43,224 bases of DNA from Chloroherpetonaceae bacterium (GTDB lineage: Bacteria; Bacteroidota; Chlorobiia; Chlorobiales; Thermochlorobacteraceae): positions 1 to 43,224 of the forward strand of contig JANWWM010000086.1 of NCBI GenBank assembly GCA_025055975.1, written 5' to 3'. The stretch's first letter is position 1; each line of letters starts with the position of its first letter. The translations under genes and the position numbers were made by a program. The notes under the pieces were generated by a model. The model ran no database searches. It was not told the origin of the DNA and saw only the letters and a list, made by a program, of their open reading frames with translations. Below are positions 8,619 through 16,368 of the stretch, piece by piece.

Positions 8619-9455
8619 CTATGCGCGTTGCTTGAGAAAGCCGAGCAAATTACTGATAAACGAACCGCTTAGAGCCGAAGGTTCATTCTCGTCGCCGATG
8701 TCATCGGCAAGAACAAATGCGCCAGACGAGCGAATCTCTGGAAGTTCCTCCACAAAGCCCGTTACGATCAAGCGAAAGGCGAGCCGTTGCGTCTCCTCGA
8801 CCGAAAGTCCCAGCTTGCTTGAAAGGTCTGACAGAGAACGCTCGCCATCAGCAAGATTCCACAAATAAGCTTCCTCGCTGACGAGCTGATATGGAATGAA
8901 GCTGCCGCTTGTCCGCTTCAAACGCGATGAGGGATCGGGCAATTTGAATTTCAAAGGCTCCCAATTCTTTAGCCGCCGTAGCCCATTTAGCGCGGCTTGA
9001 ATGGGCGAAAGGCTCAAACCCGTCATCTCCTTGAAAGGCAGAGCGGTCGAGACCTCAAACTTGAACCAAGCGTTGTCGAGCAAAAAGTGATGCGCGATGG
9101 GTTGCAGAACTTGGCGATTGAACGCGATTTGCAACTCTTCGGGCTCGACAACGCCGTGCTGTTTGAGCATAATGCCGATGGGTTGAGACAGAGTCTTGTC
9201 GGCGCAAGTCAGAAAAGCGCTGGCAACCTCACGAGACTTTTGGCAGATTTGTATCAGCGCATTGCTCAATGAAGTTCGCGGGTTCTGGACGGCAACGATT
9301 TCACCTCCACGAAACCAAAAATGATACGATGGAGAAATGTCGTGACCGCCGTTGACAATGGGTTTGGTTTGCAGGTAGCCCGTCTTGCGCGAAGCATGCA
9401 GGAAACGCAAAACTTCCGCAAAGGAAAAGTCCGAGAAATATCCTGAAACTGACAT
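8619..9455 (-). CDS. DUF4388 (PatA-N-like) domain protein
   Basis: The 278-residue cytoplasmic protein opens with the DUF4388/PatA-N signature: SGYFSDFSFAEVLRFLHASRKTGYL, then a beta-rich segment (YHFWFRGGEIVAVQNP) typical of this domain. The middle and C-terminal parts (about 100-278) contain helical stretches such as LADGERSLSDLSSKLGLSVEETQRLAFRLIVTGFV, resembling the winged-helix-like tail found in many DUF4388 proteins. DUF4388 proteins commonly occur beside MglA/MglB-like GTPases and response regulators, but their molecular role is not well defined. This is the first gene of the four-gene minus-strand module. Its ATG at 9455 is preceded by about 180 bp free of genes, where the operon promoter should lie. 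No Shine-Dalgarno is visible. Confidence 0.85.
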   Translation of the reverse strand: MSVSGYFSDFSFAEVLRFLHASRKTGYLQTKPIVNGGHDISPSYHFWFRGGEIVAVQNPRTSLSNALIQICQKSREVASAFLTCADKTLSQPIGIMLKQHGVVEPEELQIAFNRQVLQPIAHHFLLDNAWFKFEVSTALPFKEMTGLSLSPIQAALNGLRRLKNWEPLKFKLPDPSSRLKRTSGSFIPYQLVSEEAYLWNLADGERSLSDLSSKLGLSVEETQRLAFRLIVTGFVEELPEIRSSGAFVLADDIGDENEPSALSGSFISNLLGFLKQRA

Positions 9456-9634
9456 AGAAGACAGCAGATGCAGAGATTGAATTCACATTGAAGCTCGTCA
9501 AAGAGCGTGCCAATGGAGTAACGCGAAACAGATAACGAGGAATTTGGGAGTTAAAAAGCCAAAGGAGTAACAAAAAAAGCAAATCATTTGAGAAAATTGC
9601 GCAAGGCTGGGGAATTTTTTAACAAGATGAAAAG

Positions 9635-10084
9635 TTAACCGCGCATTTTGTCGAGCAAGGCGTTCAGAGTTTGCGCTTCGGATTCGGTGAGCGTGGCGCG
9701 CTTTTTAAGAAAACTCTCGCGCTTGTCGAGCGTTTTCAGCAGGTCTAATCCTTTCTGCGTGATGAGCACGTCGACTTTTCGGCGGTCGCTGGGGCATACG
9801 GCGCGCGAGACGAGATTTTTTTGAACGAGCCGCTCGACGAGCCGAGAAGCGTCGCATTGACGATCAAGCATTCGCTCTTTGAGGAGCATAATCGTGGCGG
9901 GCTTGGGATACTGTCCGCGCAAAATGCGCAGAATGTTGTATTGTTGGAGCGTGATGTCCGCGCCGTTCAGCCGTTCTTGGGCGCGCGCTTGAAGCCAATG
10001 AAACGTGTAGATGAGATTGACCTCCAACTTCTGAAACTCATCTTGAAAAGGCTTCGTCTGCTTGATTTCGTCTTCAAGTTTCAT
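9635..10084 (-). CDS. MarR-family transcriptional regulator
   Basis: This 149-residue winged-helix regulator belongs to the MarR family. It has helical dimerisation segments at both ends, a recognition region (DITLQQYNILRILRG, then PATIMLLKERMLDRQCDASRLVERLVQKNLVSR) and the family wing motif CPSDRRKVDVLIT (DRR plus K/V strand). ATG 10084 (MKLEDEIKQ) is the best start. The frame is open further upstream, but that part would overlap the divergent aldo/keto reductase region and looks non-coding. It is divergent to the reductase gene across 208 bp, so an autoregulated intergenic operator is likely. The ligand is unknown. It could also affect the DUF4388 operon, which follows 179 bp downstream on the same strand. 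Confidence 0.9.
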   Translation of the reverse strand: MKLEDEIKQTKPFQDEFQKLEVNLIYTFHWLQARAQERLNGADITLQQYNILRILRGQYPKPATIMLLKERMLDRQCDASRLVERLVQKNLVSRAVCPSDRRKVDVLITQKGLDLLKTLDKRESFLKKRATLTESEAQTLNALLDKMRG

Positions 10085-10292
10085 AAACGCCTCGCTCTTG
10101 CCCGTCGCTTCGCGGATTGAGGAAACGGCGCAATCGTTCGTTGATTGTTGATAGAATTGCGCCGAAAATACGACGTTTTTGCCTTTTCCAAGACGCTCGG
10201 CGAAGCGTTCCGCGAAAAAACTTCGGCGCGATTGCGAGCGCGCGATTTCGTCGTATCTTCGCGTTCCTTTCGGAAGGCTTGCCATCAATCCA

Positions 10293-11303
10293 ATGCGATA
10301 CAAACTCTTCGGCGATTCGGGCTTGCGCGTCTCGGAACTTGCGCTCGGCGCGATGGGCTTCGGAACGGAATCGGGTTGGGGCGCGGACTACGAAACGAGC
10401 AAGAAAATCTTTGACCTCTACGCCAACGCGGGCGGCAACTTCATCGATACCGCCAACATCTACGCCGCAGGCACGTCGGAAAAGTTTTGCGGCGACTTCG
10501 TCTCGAGCGATCGCGACCACTTCGTGCTCGCCACCAAATACTCGCTCCAAGATCGAATGAACGACGTGCATTACGCGGGCAATCATCGCAAGAATATGAT
10601 GCGCTCCGTGCGCGAAAGCCTCAAACGTTTGAAGACGGATTTCATTGACGTGCTGTGGCTACACGCTTGGGATTTCACCACGCCCGTCGAGGAAGTGATG
10701 CGCGGCTTGGACGATCTTGTCTCTCGCGGCGTCGTTCACCACGTTGGCGTATCCGACACGCCCGCGTGGATCGTCTCGCAAGCCAATATGCTCGCCGAAC
10801 TGCGCGGCTGGACGAAGTTCGTCGGATTGCAGATTGAATACTCGCTCATTCAGCGCGCGCCTGAACGCGATTTGCTTCCGATGGCGAAAGCGTGGGGAAT
10901 GACCGTAACGCCGTGGGGCGCGCTCGGTGGCGGCGCGCTTACGGGCAAGTATTTGCGCGGCGAAAAAGGCAGATTGCCCGAAAACAGCCCGCGCTTGAAC
11001 GAAAGAAATGTCGCCATTGCCAAGCTCGTCGTCGAAGTCGCCGAATCGCTTGGCGCAACGCCCGCGCAGGTCGCGCTCAAATGGACGATGACGCGCGACC
11101 TCTCCGTCGTGCCCATCGTCGGCTCCACGAAGCCCGAACAACTCGCCGAGAATCTCAAATCGCTCGAACTCGAACTGCCCGACGAGGCGATGCAAAAACT
11201 CAACGCCGCCACCGCCATTGAGCTTGGCTTCCCGCACGATTTTCTTCAAAGCGACGCGGTCAAAAACGCCTTCGGACAAACGCAACGCCTCATCTCGAAA
11301 TGA
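10293..11303 (+). CDS. Aldo/keto reductase
   Basis: NAD(P)H-dependent oxidoreductase of the aldo/keto reductase superfamily (YajO/Tas/potassium-channel beta-like branch), 336 residues with a TIM-barrel fold. The catalytic tetrad is recognisable: Asp and Tyr in NFIDTANIYAAG, Lys in VLATKYS, His in DVLWLHAWD. The C-terminal cofactor-binding part contains SVVPIVGSTKPEQLAENL, typical of AKR NADPH binding. Starting at ATG 10293 gives MRYKLFGDSGLRVSELALG, the standard opening of the family. Frames upstream are not AKR-like. It is divergent from marR, so it may be a MarR target. The natural substrate is unknown. The ABC ATPase follows after 67 bp. Confidence 0.93.
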   Translation: MRYKLFGDSGLRVSELALGAMGFGTESGWGADYETSKKIFDLYANAGGNFIDTANIYAAGTSEKFCGDFVSSDRDHFVLATKYSLQDRMNDVHYAGNHRKNMMRSVRESLKRLKTDFIDVLWLHAWDFTTPVEEVMRGLDDLVSRGVVHHVGVSDTPAWIVSQANMLAELRGWTKFVGLQIEYSLIQRAPERDLLPMAKAWGMTVTPWGALGGGALTGKYLRGEKGRLPENSPRLNERNVAIAKLVVEVAESLGATPAQVALKWTMTRDLSVVPIVGSTKPEQLAENLKSLELELPDEAMQKLNAATAIELGFPHDFLQSDAVKNAFGQTQRLISK

Positions 11304-11370
11304 ACGCCGAACGTCTTGCGACCAAAGGGCGCGCCGCGTCTCTCGCTTCACTTCAACGCCGCTTGAAACG

Positions 11371-12300
11371 ATGCTTAAACTCAACTCGGTCTCAAAAGTC
11401 TACGACGGCAAAGTCGCCGTGCGCAATCTCTCGCTGTTCGTCGGTCGCGGAGAAATCTACGGAATGCTCGGACCCAACGGCGCGGGCAAAACGAGCACGA
11501 TACGAATGATTTGCGGCATCACGCTTCCCGACAGCGGAACGATCGAATTTTTGGGCGAGCCAATGCGCTCCGAACTCCAAGCCAAAATCGGCTATCTGCC
11601 CGAAGAGCGCGGCTTGTACAAGAAAATGAAAGTCGGCGAACTGCTCGTTTATTTCGCCCAGCTCAAAGGCGTTCCGCGCGCCGAAGCCAAACGCCGAGCG
11701 ACCGAGTGGCTCAAGCGCTTCGAAATTGAATCGTGGGCGGAAAAAAAGGTCGAGGAACTCTCCAAAGGAATGCAACAAAAAGTTCAGTTCATTTCCGTCA
11801 CGTTGCACGAGCCTGAATTGCTCATTTTAGACGAGCCATTTTCGGGATTGGATCCCATCAACTCCGAGCTCGTGATGGACGTGATTCTCGAACTCAAAAA
11901 CGCGGGCAAAACGATTCTCTTCTCCACGCACCGAATGGAACAAGTCGAGAAAATCTGCGACTCGATTTGCCTCATCAACAACGGCGAGAAGGTCTTGGAC
12001 GGCAACGTGCGCGACGTGAAGCGCTCTTACGGAAAAAACATGCTTCACGTGGAGTTTGACGGAAGCGACAAGTTCATCGATGTCGCCGTCTCGCTCGGAA
12101 AAGCCGAAGTTCGAGACCGTCAGCCCAAATATGCGGAGTTGAAATTGCTCGGCGGCGCGAAGCCGAAAGAGATTCTCGCGCTGATTGGCGACGAAACGGA
12201 GATCACGCGCTTTGAACTTGCCGAACCGTCGCTCAAAGAGATTTTCATTTTGCGCGTCGGCGAAACGTCGCAAGGGACGAAATCGGGCGCATCGGCGTAG
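11371..12300 (+). CDS. ABC transporter ATP-binding protein (NatA-like)
   Basis: This 309-residue ATPase subunit shows Walker A GPNGAGKT (34-41), Q-loop region IGYLPEERGLYKKM, signature LSKGMQQKV, Walker B LLILDEPFSGLDP and the H-loop STH. A C-terminal DUF4162-like extension (after about residue 220) is typical of NatA/YhaQ-type export ATPases. Such proteins normally pair with an ABC-2 permease encoded next to them. None is present: the next gene encodes an outer-membrane-type protein. The permease is therefore elsewhere or has been lost. ATG 11371 gives the standard N-terminus MLKLNSVSKVYDG. Cytoplasmic, membrane-associated. Substrate unknown (Na+, drug or lipid export are all possible). Confidence 0.93.
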   Translation: MLKLNSVSKVYDGKVAVRNLSLFVGRGEIYGMLGPNGAGKTSTIRMICGITLPDSGTIEFLGEPMRSELQAKIGYLPEERGLYKKMKVGELLVYFAQLKGVPRAEAKRRATEWLKRFEIESWAEKKVEELSKGMQQKVQFISVTLHEPELLILDEPFSGLDPINSELVMDVILELKNAGKTILFSTHRMEQVEKICDSICLINNGEKVLDGNVRDVKRSYGKNMLHVEFDGSDKFIDVAVSLGKAEVRDRQPKYAELKLLGGAKPKEILALIGDETEITRFELAEPSLKEIFILRVGETSQGTKSGASA

Positions 12301-12311
12301 CGCGGGGCGCG

Positions 12312-12319
12312 TATATTTG
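12312..12319 (+). promoter_or_regulatory. TAnnTTTG-type -7 element upstream of the outer-membrane-type gene
   Basis: TATATTTG at 12312-12319 matches the Bacteroidota -7 consensus TAnnTTTG exactly and lies about 46 bp before the ATG at 12365. No convincing -33 TTTG/TTG element is placed at the usual distance, so it is a candidate only. Confidence 0.45.
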
Positions 12320-12364
12320 CGATTCAAACTCTCTGACGCGAACCCTGTGAAACATCGCGCGCGA

Positions 12365-13321
12365 ATGAGCATTCGGTTCATCGGCTTCAAGGCGTCGCTC
12401 TGGCTCTGCTTCGTCGCCTCAACGCTGGCGCAGGAGCGCGCGTTTTGGTCGGTCAAGCCGCTTCAACCCAATCAGTCGCTGTTTTGGATATCGACGTCTT
12501 ATTTTGACGCGACGGAAGAATTCGCCGTCGCGGGCTTTCGGCGCGATTTGTTTCGCGTCGCCACGACCGACGAAACGTCGTTCCCCGTTACCGACGCGCG
12601 CTTCATTGACCGCGTCGTCGCGCTCCACTACGAATATGGCTACTCGCGCAAACTCACCATCGCGGGCTACTTGGGCTTTCGCGGCATTAGCACGACCTAT
12701 ACCGAAACCGATTATCCGCAAGGCGTTCCGACCTTTCTTGCCAAAATCATTCGCTCGTCGGGCTTCACGGATCTTTGGCTTTGGGGGCGATACGAACTGC
12801 TGAACCCGATTCGACTGAAGTTTCCGTTTCGACTTGCGGCGCAAGCGGGCGTGAAACTGCCAACGGGCGACATTCTCGCGCCCGTGCCGCTCGGAACGGG
12901 AATGCTCGACTACGAGGCGCGCTTGCTTGGCGAACTCACGTTCTTCGTCAATCGCATTCCCGCTTATTTGGTCTTCGATGCGGGATATCGCTTGCGCGGC
13001 GGCGATTACAAAGACCAAACGCTGTATCGCGCGGAGTTGGGACTTTCGGCGGCGCAGGAAGTTTTGCTGCGCGTCGGGCTTTCAGGTCTCGCTTCGCTTG
13101 GAAAATTGGGGAGGCTCATTGGCATCGGAGAAATTCCGCGCCCCGCCGCCACGCGCCCGTTGAACATTTTGGGCGACGAGCGTTACGGGCAAATCACGCT
13201 CGGTTTGCAAGCGAACTTCTCGCCGACCTTCGCCGTGCTGGTGGATTACCAACGTCGGCTCTACGGGAACGCCACATTCTTCGGCGAGTCCGTTCAAGTG
13301 AGCGTCGCGCTGCTGCGTTGA
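12365..13321 (+). CDS. Predicted outer-membrane beta-barrel / transporter-like protein
   Basis: This 318-residue exported protein starts at ATG 12365 with a signal peptide (MSIRFIGFKASLWLCFVASTLAQ, cleavage probably after Ala-Gln). The mature part is rich in alternating aromatic/hydrophobic strands. Examples are LHYEYGYSRKLTIAGYLGFRG, FRLAAQAGVKLPTGD, AYLVFDAGYRLRGGDY, and the final FAVLVDYQRRLYG ... VSVALLR. This is typical of an outer-membrane barrel of the 'meta-pathway/transporter-like' kind (GVKLPTGD is a common motif in such proteins). It follows the ABC ATPase by 64 bp and has its own -7-like element. The ligand is unknown. It is convergent with the Rpn-like gene (12 bp apart). Confidence 0.75.
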   Translation: MSIRFIGFKASLWLCFVASTLAQERAFWSVKPLQPNQSLFWISTSYFDATEEFAVAGFRRDLFRVATTDETSFPVTDARFIDRVVALHYEYGYSRKLTIAGYLGFRGISTTYTETDYPQGVPTFLAKIIRSSGFTDLWLWGRYELLNPIRLKFPFRLAAQAGVKLPTGDILAPVPLGTGMLDYEARLLGELTFFVNRIPAYLVFDAGYRLRGGDYKDQTLYRAELGLSAAQEVLLRVGLSGLASLGKLGRLIGIGEIPRPAATRPLNILGDERYGQITLGLQANFSPTFAVLVDYQRRLYGNATFFGESVQVSVALLR

Positions 13322-13333
13322 CGGATTCGCTCG

Positions 13334-14161
13334 TCAAGACGTCGCGTTGCGAGGCGGCGGGCTTTTCACGTCGGCAAGGGGCAGATTGAGTTTTTCGGCG
13401 ATTGTCTCGTCCGATAGCCCCAGCTCGCGCAAAAGCGGCACGATCGCCAATTTTGCGGCGCGTTCTCCTTCCGCTCGTCCTTCCGCTCTGCCTTTTGCTT
13501 CGCCTTCCGCTCTGCCTTGCGCTTCGCCCGCTTGACGACCTTCCTCGAAGGCTTCCTTGTAGAACGCCGTGTCCTTCAAAAGTTCTTCCTGTATGCCCAA
13601 CATTTCTCGAATCTCCTTTCTTGTCAGTGTGTTGAACTTGTAACTCAAGATCTGCTCTATCAAGTCCAGTTCTCGTTGGCTTGCTTTCGCCGCGATTTTC
13701 CGCGCGAGTTCTCTCGCCGCGCGTTCAGGCTCCGCAAGCAATCTGAACAAACCCACTGACGCGCTCTCGATATCTTGCAATTCGTTCAAATATACTCGCC
13801 TGAGCCGTTTGAGTTCAAGCAAGTCTTCGTAACCTTCCAAGCCCTTTTGCTCAACGCTTCTCGCAGGATAAATCACGACGGCTTGCCACTTTTTCGTGGG
13901 ATACTGTTTGAGATAAACGAAAATCTCGGCGAGAAAACGAGCGTAGAAGTTCGCGTCGGGCTGAAACTGCGCCTCAATGAAATAGACGATGTCGTCATCA
14001 GACTTTGGCGCAAGAACGCCATCGAGTCGAAAGGCGACTTCTTTGAGTTCGACGGATTTGAACTCGTAGCGATTGGCGTCGTCGGGGTTTCTGCCGATGA
14101 GGGCGAAGAAGCCTTGCGGCGCGAGTTGGAGCAAGAGATAGACGAGCTTGTCGGTTCGCAT
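13334..14161 (-). CDS. Rpn/DUF2887-family PD-(D/E)xK nuclease-like protein
   Basis: This 275-residue protein belongs to the recombination-promoting nuclease (Rpn, transposase_31/DUF2887) family. The nuclease-fold core is at 1-130: KEVAFRLDGVL supplies the Asp and IVYFIEAQFQ the Glu-x-Gln of the catalytic motif, followed by FYARFLAEIFVYLKQY. A helical middle (about 130-210) and a low-complexity tail (GEAQGRAEGEAKGRAEG) coded by short direct repeats (13470-13530) are typical of the family, whose tails vary in length. These genes are often mobile or multicopy, but no inverted terminal repeats are visible here. ATG 14161 (MRTDKLVYLL) is the family start. It lies 11 bp after the HELVH membrane protein and ends the seven-gene run. 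Confidence 0.85.
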   Translation of the reverse strand: MRTDKLVYLLLQLAPQGFFALIGRNPDDANRYEFKSVELKEVAFRLDGVLAPKSDDDIVYFIEAQFQPDANFYARFLAEIFVYLKQYPTKKWQAVVIYPARSVEQKGLEGYEDLLELKRLRRVYLNELQDIESASVGLFRLLAEPERAARELARKIAAKASQRELDLIEQILSYKFNTLTRKEIREMLGIQEELLKDTAFYKEAFEEGRQAGEAQGRAEGEAKGRAEGRAEGERAAKLAIVPLLRELGLSDETIAEKLNLPLADVKSPPPRNATS

Positions 14162-14172
14162 AAAGTTTGGCG

Positions 14173-16368
14173 CTACTGGCGTTGCGCGTCGAATCGCGCC
14201 ACGAGGGCATCGATGGCTTCTTCTTTGGCGCGTTTTGCGACGAAGCGACTCGCGCAGGCTTTCGCGTCCGCGATGGCTTTGAGCGCGTCGCTCGTTCTCC
14301 CCAAGCGAAGCAAGGCTTCGAGCGAATCGAATCGGCGTTGAAATTCCAGCTCGTCGCGTCTCAAAGGGGGAAGCGTTTGCAGCAGGCGAATCGCGCCGTC
14401 GTCGTCGCCTTTGGCGAGCAATCGTTCCGCCTTCAAAAAATTCAGAAAGGCGCGCGCGGTCGAATCGCGCGTTTCGGCGAGCGCGGCGTTCAAGATGGAA
14501 TCGCGCTCGGCGGGCGAGAGCAGGGGCGAAAAGCATCTGGGATTCAAGCCGATGGCGAGCGCTTCCAAACGCAAGGCGATCGCGTAGTCGTAGTTGAACG
14601 AGAGCGCGGCGCGTTGAACGCGCTTGAAGAGCGAATCAATCTCGCTTGGCGAGCCGTAGCCCGTCCAAAGCATCGCGTTGGCGAGGCTGAACAGCGTCGG
14701 TTCGGGCTTATCGAGCCGACGCGCCAGCGAATCGGCTTCGCGGAAGATCGCCGCAAGGGGAAGCGAATCCAAAACGGCTTTGAGCAAACGCGCCGAAAAA
14801 TGCCCTTGAACCGCTCGCGGATTTTTGCCCTCCGTGAGCGAGAGCGCGCGTTGAAAGCGTCGTTGCGCCTCGTCGTAGCGTTTCTCGGCGAGAGCCTTCG
14901 AGCCGCGTTTCAACTCGACGGCGACGCGATGCGGACATTCCGTCTGAAAAATCGTCTTGCGCTTGAATCGATAAGCGACCGCCGAATCGAGCGCGGGCGG
15001 AACGTCTTGCGTGGCGAGAAATTCCTTCCACTCCGCGATCAATCCGCTTGCCGACTTGCCGTAGACGCGCATAAAATCCGCGTCCGCATAGACCGCCTTG
15101 AATTTTTCGATGCCATAACTTTCGACGAGGTATCGCGCAAACGACCCCATCAGCGCGTAACTGGTCGCGCCGAGCGAAGTCCAAAATCCAAACGCGCCCA
15201 AGAGCGATTCGAGGTTTTTCGGGGCAAGGTCGTTTTTCAAGAGGGCGGCGGCAAGTTCGCTCGTCGTCCAGTCAAAATCGGGCGTTTCAAACGCGACGGC
15301 GACGCCTTCCAAGAGTCCGACGCTCCGCGAAAGCCCAAGACCCCAAACGCCATATCGCGCCATCAAGGCGTGGACAAGCTCGTGGCGAATGGTTGAGCCA
15401 AAGCTTTGCTCCGTGATGTGAATTTCGCCGCGCCAAGGCTTTGCGAACTCCACGTTTTCCGCGCCCGTGTAGCGACGCTTTTCTTCGGCGTTGGGGTAAA
15501 TGAAAATCGAGATTTTCGGAAGCGCATCGAGCGCGAGAGCGCGTTGAAGGTCGCGCAGTTCTTGTTCCAAGCGTTGCCGCGTTCTCGCCCGTGAAAGCGA
15601 ATCGCTCTGAACGCTCATTCGCCAAAGCCCGTCGTCGTCAATGGGCGCGAGGCGTTTCGCAAGCGTCGCGCGCGACGACGTGAAGCCAAATTCGTCGCTT
15701 CCCAATTCAAACGGCAACAGAAGCGGACCGAAGCAAATCGTAAGCACGACCAAATCGCGCCGCGAGAATTTTTCCCGAAACGAATACAAAAGCAGAAACG
15801 CCGTCAGCAACAACGTCTCAATGCGAAAGAGCGCGTATCGCCATTCGAGCTCGATGGCGTCGTCGTAAATCGCGCCCGAAAAAAAACCAAAGATGTGATT
15901 GAAGAAGAAAATCTGCGGCGAAAAGCAGAAGCGGTAAAGCGTCGGCAGAATCAAAATTCCAGCGTAGAGACTCGCGTAAAGCGCGCGAGCGAATGTTTCG
16001 CTGAGCGATTTCAGAAAGCGCATCAGCGCGTAAGCAAACGCCGAACCCGCGACCGCCGAGAGCGCGTAGAAGCCCAGCCCTTCGAGGTAAGAGCAGTTGC
16101 GCGCGAAGAGCATATTGACGAGCATCACGACGGGCGGCGCGAGCAAAGCGAAAAACGCCGACGAAAATTTCGCCGCCTTCGGCAACTCGCTCTTCGCAAG
16201 CCCGCCCACGAAGAAGGGCAAAACGATCCCAAACGCGAGCGACGATTCATACCCCAGCGCGTTGAAGAGCGGAACTTGCGTTAGCGCCAGCGAGAGCGCG
16301 AGCGAAACGAGCGGCGCTACGAGCCATGCCGCCGACCTAACGATCGCGAGCTTGAACCGACTTGCCAT
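14173..16368 (-). CDS. Polytopic membrane protein with peptidase-MA-like HELVH domain and TPR-like tail
   Basis: This 731-residue three-part protein has about six hydrophobic segments in residues 8-220 (for example WLVAPLVSLALSLALT, FFALLAPPVVMLVNMLF, TLLLTAFLLLYSF). A globular part contains HELVH (329-333) and LLEGVAVAFE (Glu354), which fits a gluzincin-type zinc site of the peptidase MA-like superfamily. The C-terminal half (about 480-731) is helical, leucine/alanine-rich and TPR-like. Its start overlaps the end of the TPR/CHAT-like gene by 32 bp, showing coupling. Predicted role: envelope-associated proteolysis or assembly; this is inference. The family is not one I can name by symbol. The protease-like part would sit outside the membrane if the usual topology holds. 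Confidence 0.75.
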   Translation of the reverse strand: MASRFKLAIVRSAAWLVAPLVSLALSLALTQVPLFNALGYESSLAFGIVLPFFVGGLAKSELPKAAKFSSAFFALLAPPVVMLVNMLFARNCSYLEGLGFYALSAVAGSAFAYALMRFLKSLSETFARALYASLYAGILILPTLYRFCFSPQIFFFNHIFGFFSGAIYDDAIELEWRYALFRIETLLLTAFLLLYSFREKFSRRDLVVLTICFGPLLLPFELGSDEFGFTSSRATLAKRLAPIDDDGLWRMSVQSDSLSRARTRQRLEQELRDLQRALALDALPKISIFIYPNAEEKRRYTGAENVEFAKPWRGEIHITEQSFGSTIRHELVHALMARYGVWGLGLSRSVGLLEGVAVAFETPDFDWTTSELAAALLKNDLAPKNLESLLGAFGFWTSLGATSYALMGSFARYLVESYGIEKFKAVYADADFMRVYGKSASGLIAEWKEFLATQDVPPALDSAVAYRFKRKTIFQTECPHRVAVELKRGSKALAEKRYDEAQRRFQRALSLTEGKNPRAVQGHFSARLLKAVLDSLPLAAIFREADSLARRLDKPEPTLFSLANAMLWTGYGSPSEIDSLFKRVQRAALSFNYDYAIALRLEALAIGLNPRCFSPLLSPAERDSILNAALAETRDSTARAFLNFLKAERLLAKGDDDGAIRLLQTLPPLRRDELEFQRRFDSLEALLRLGRTSDALKAIADAKACASRFVAKRAKEEAIDALVARFDAQRQ

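Noticed and set aside
14167-15396. 409-codon open frame on the plus strand
   Set aside because: It is antisense to the HELVH membrane protein and is rich in Arg/Glu as expected of a shadow frame.
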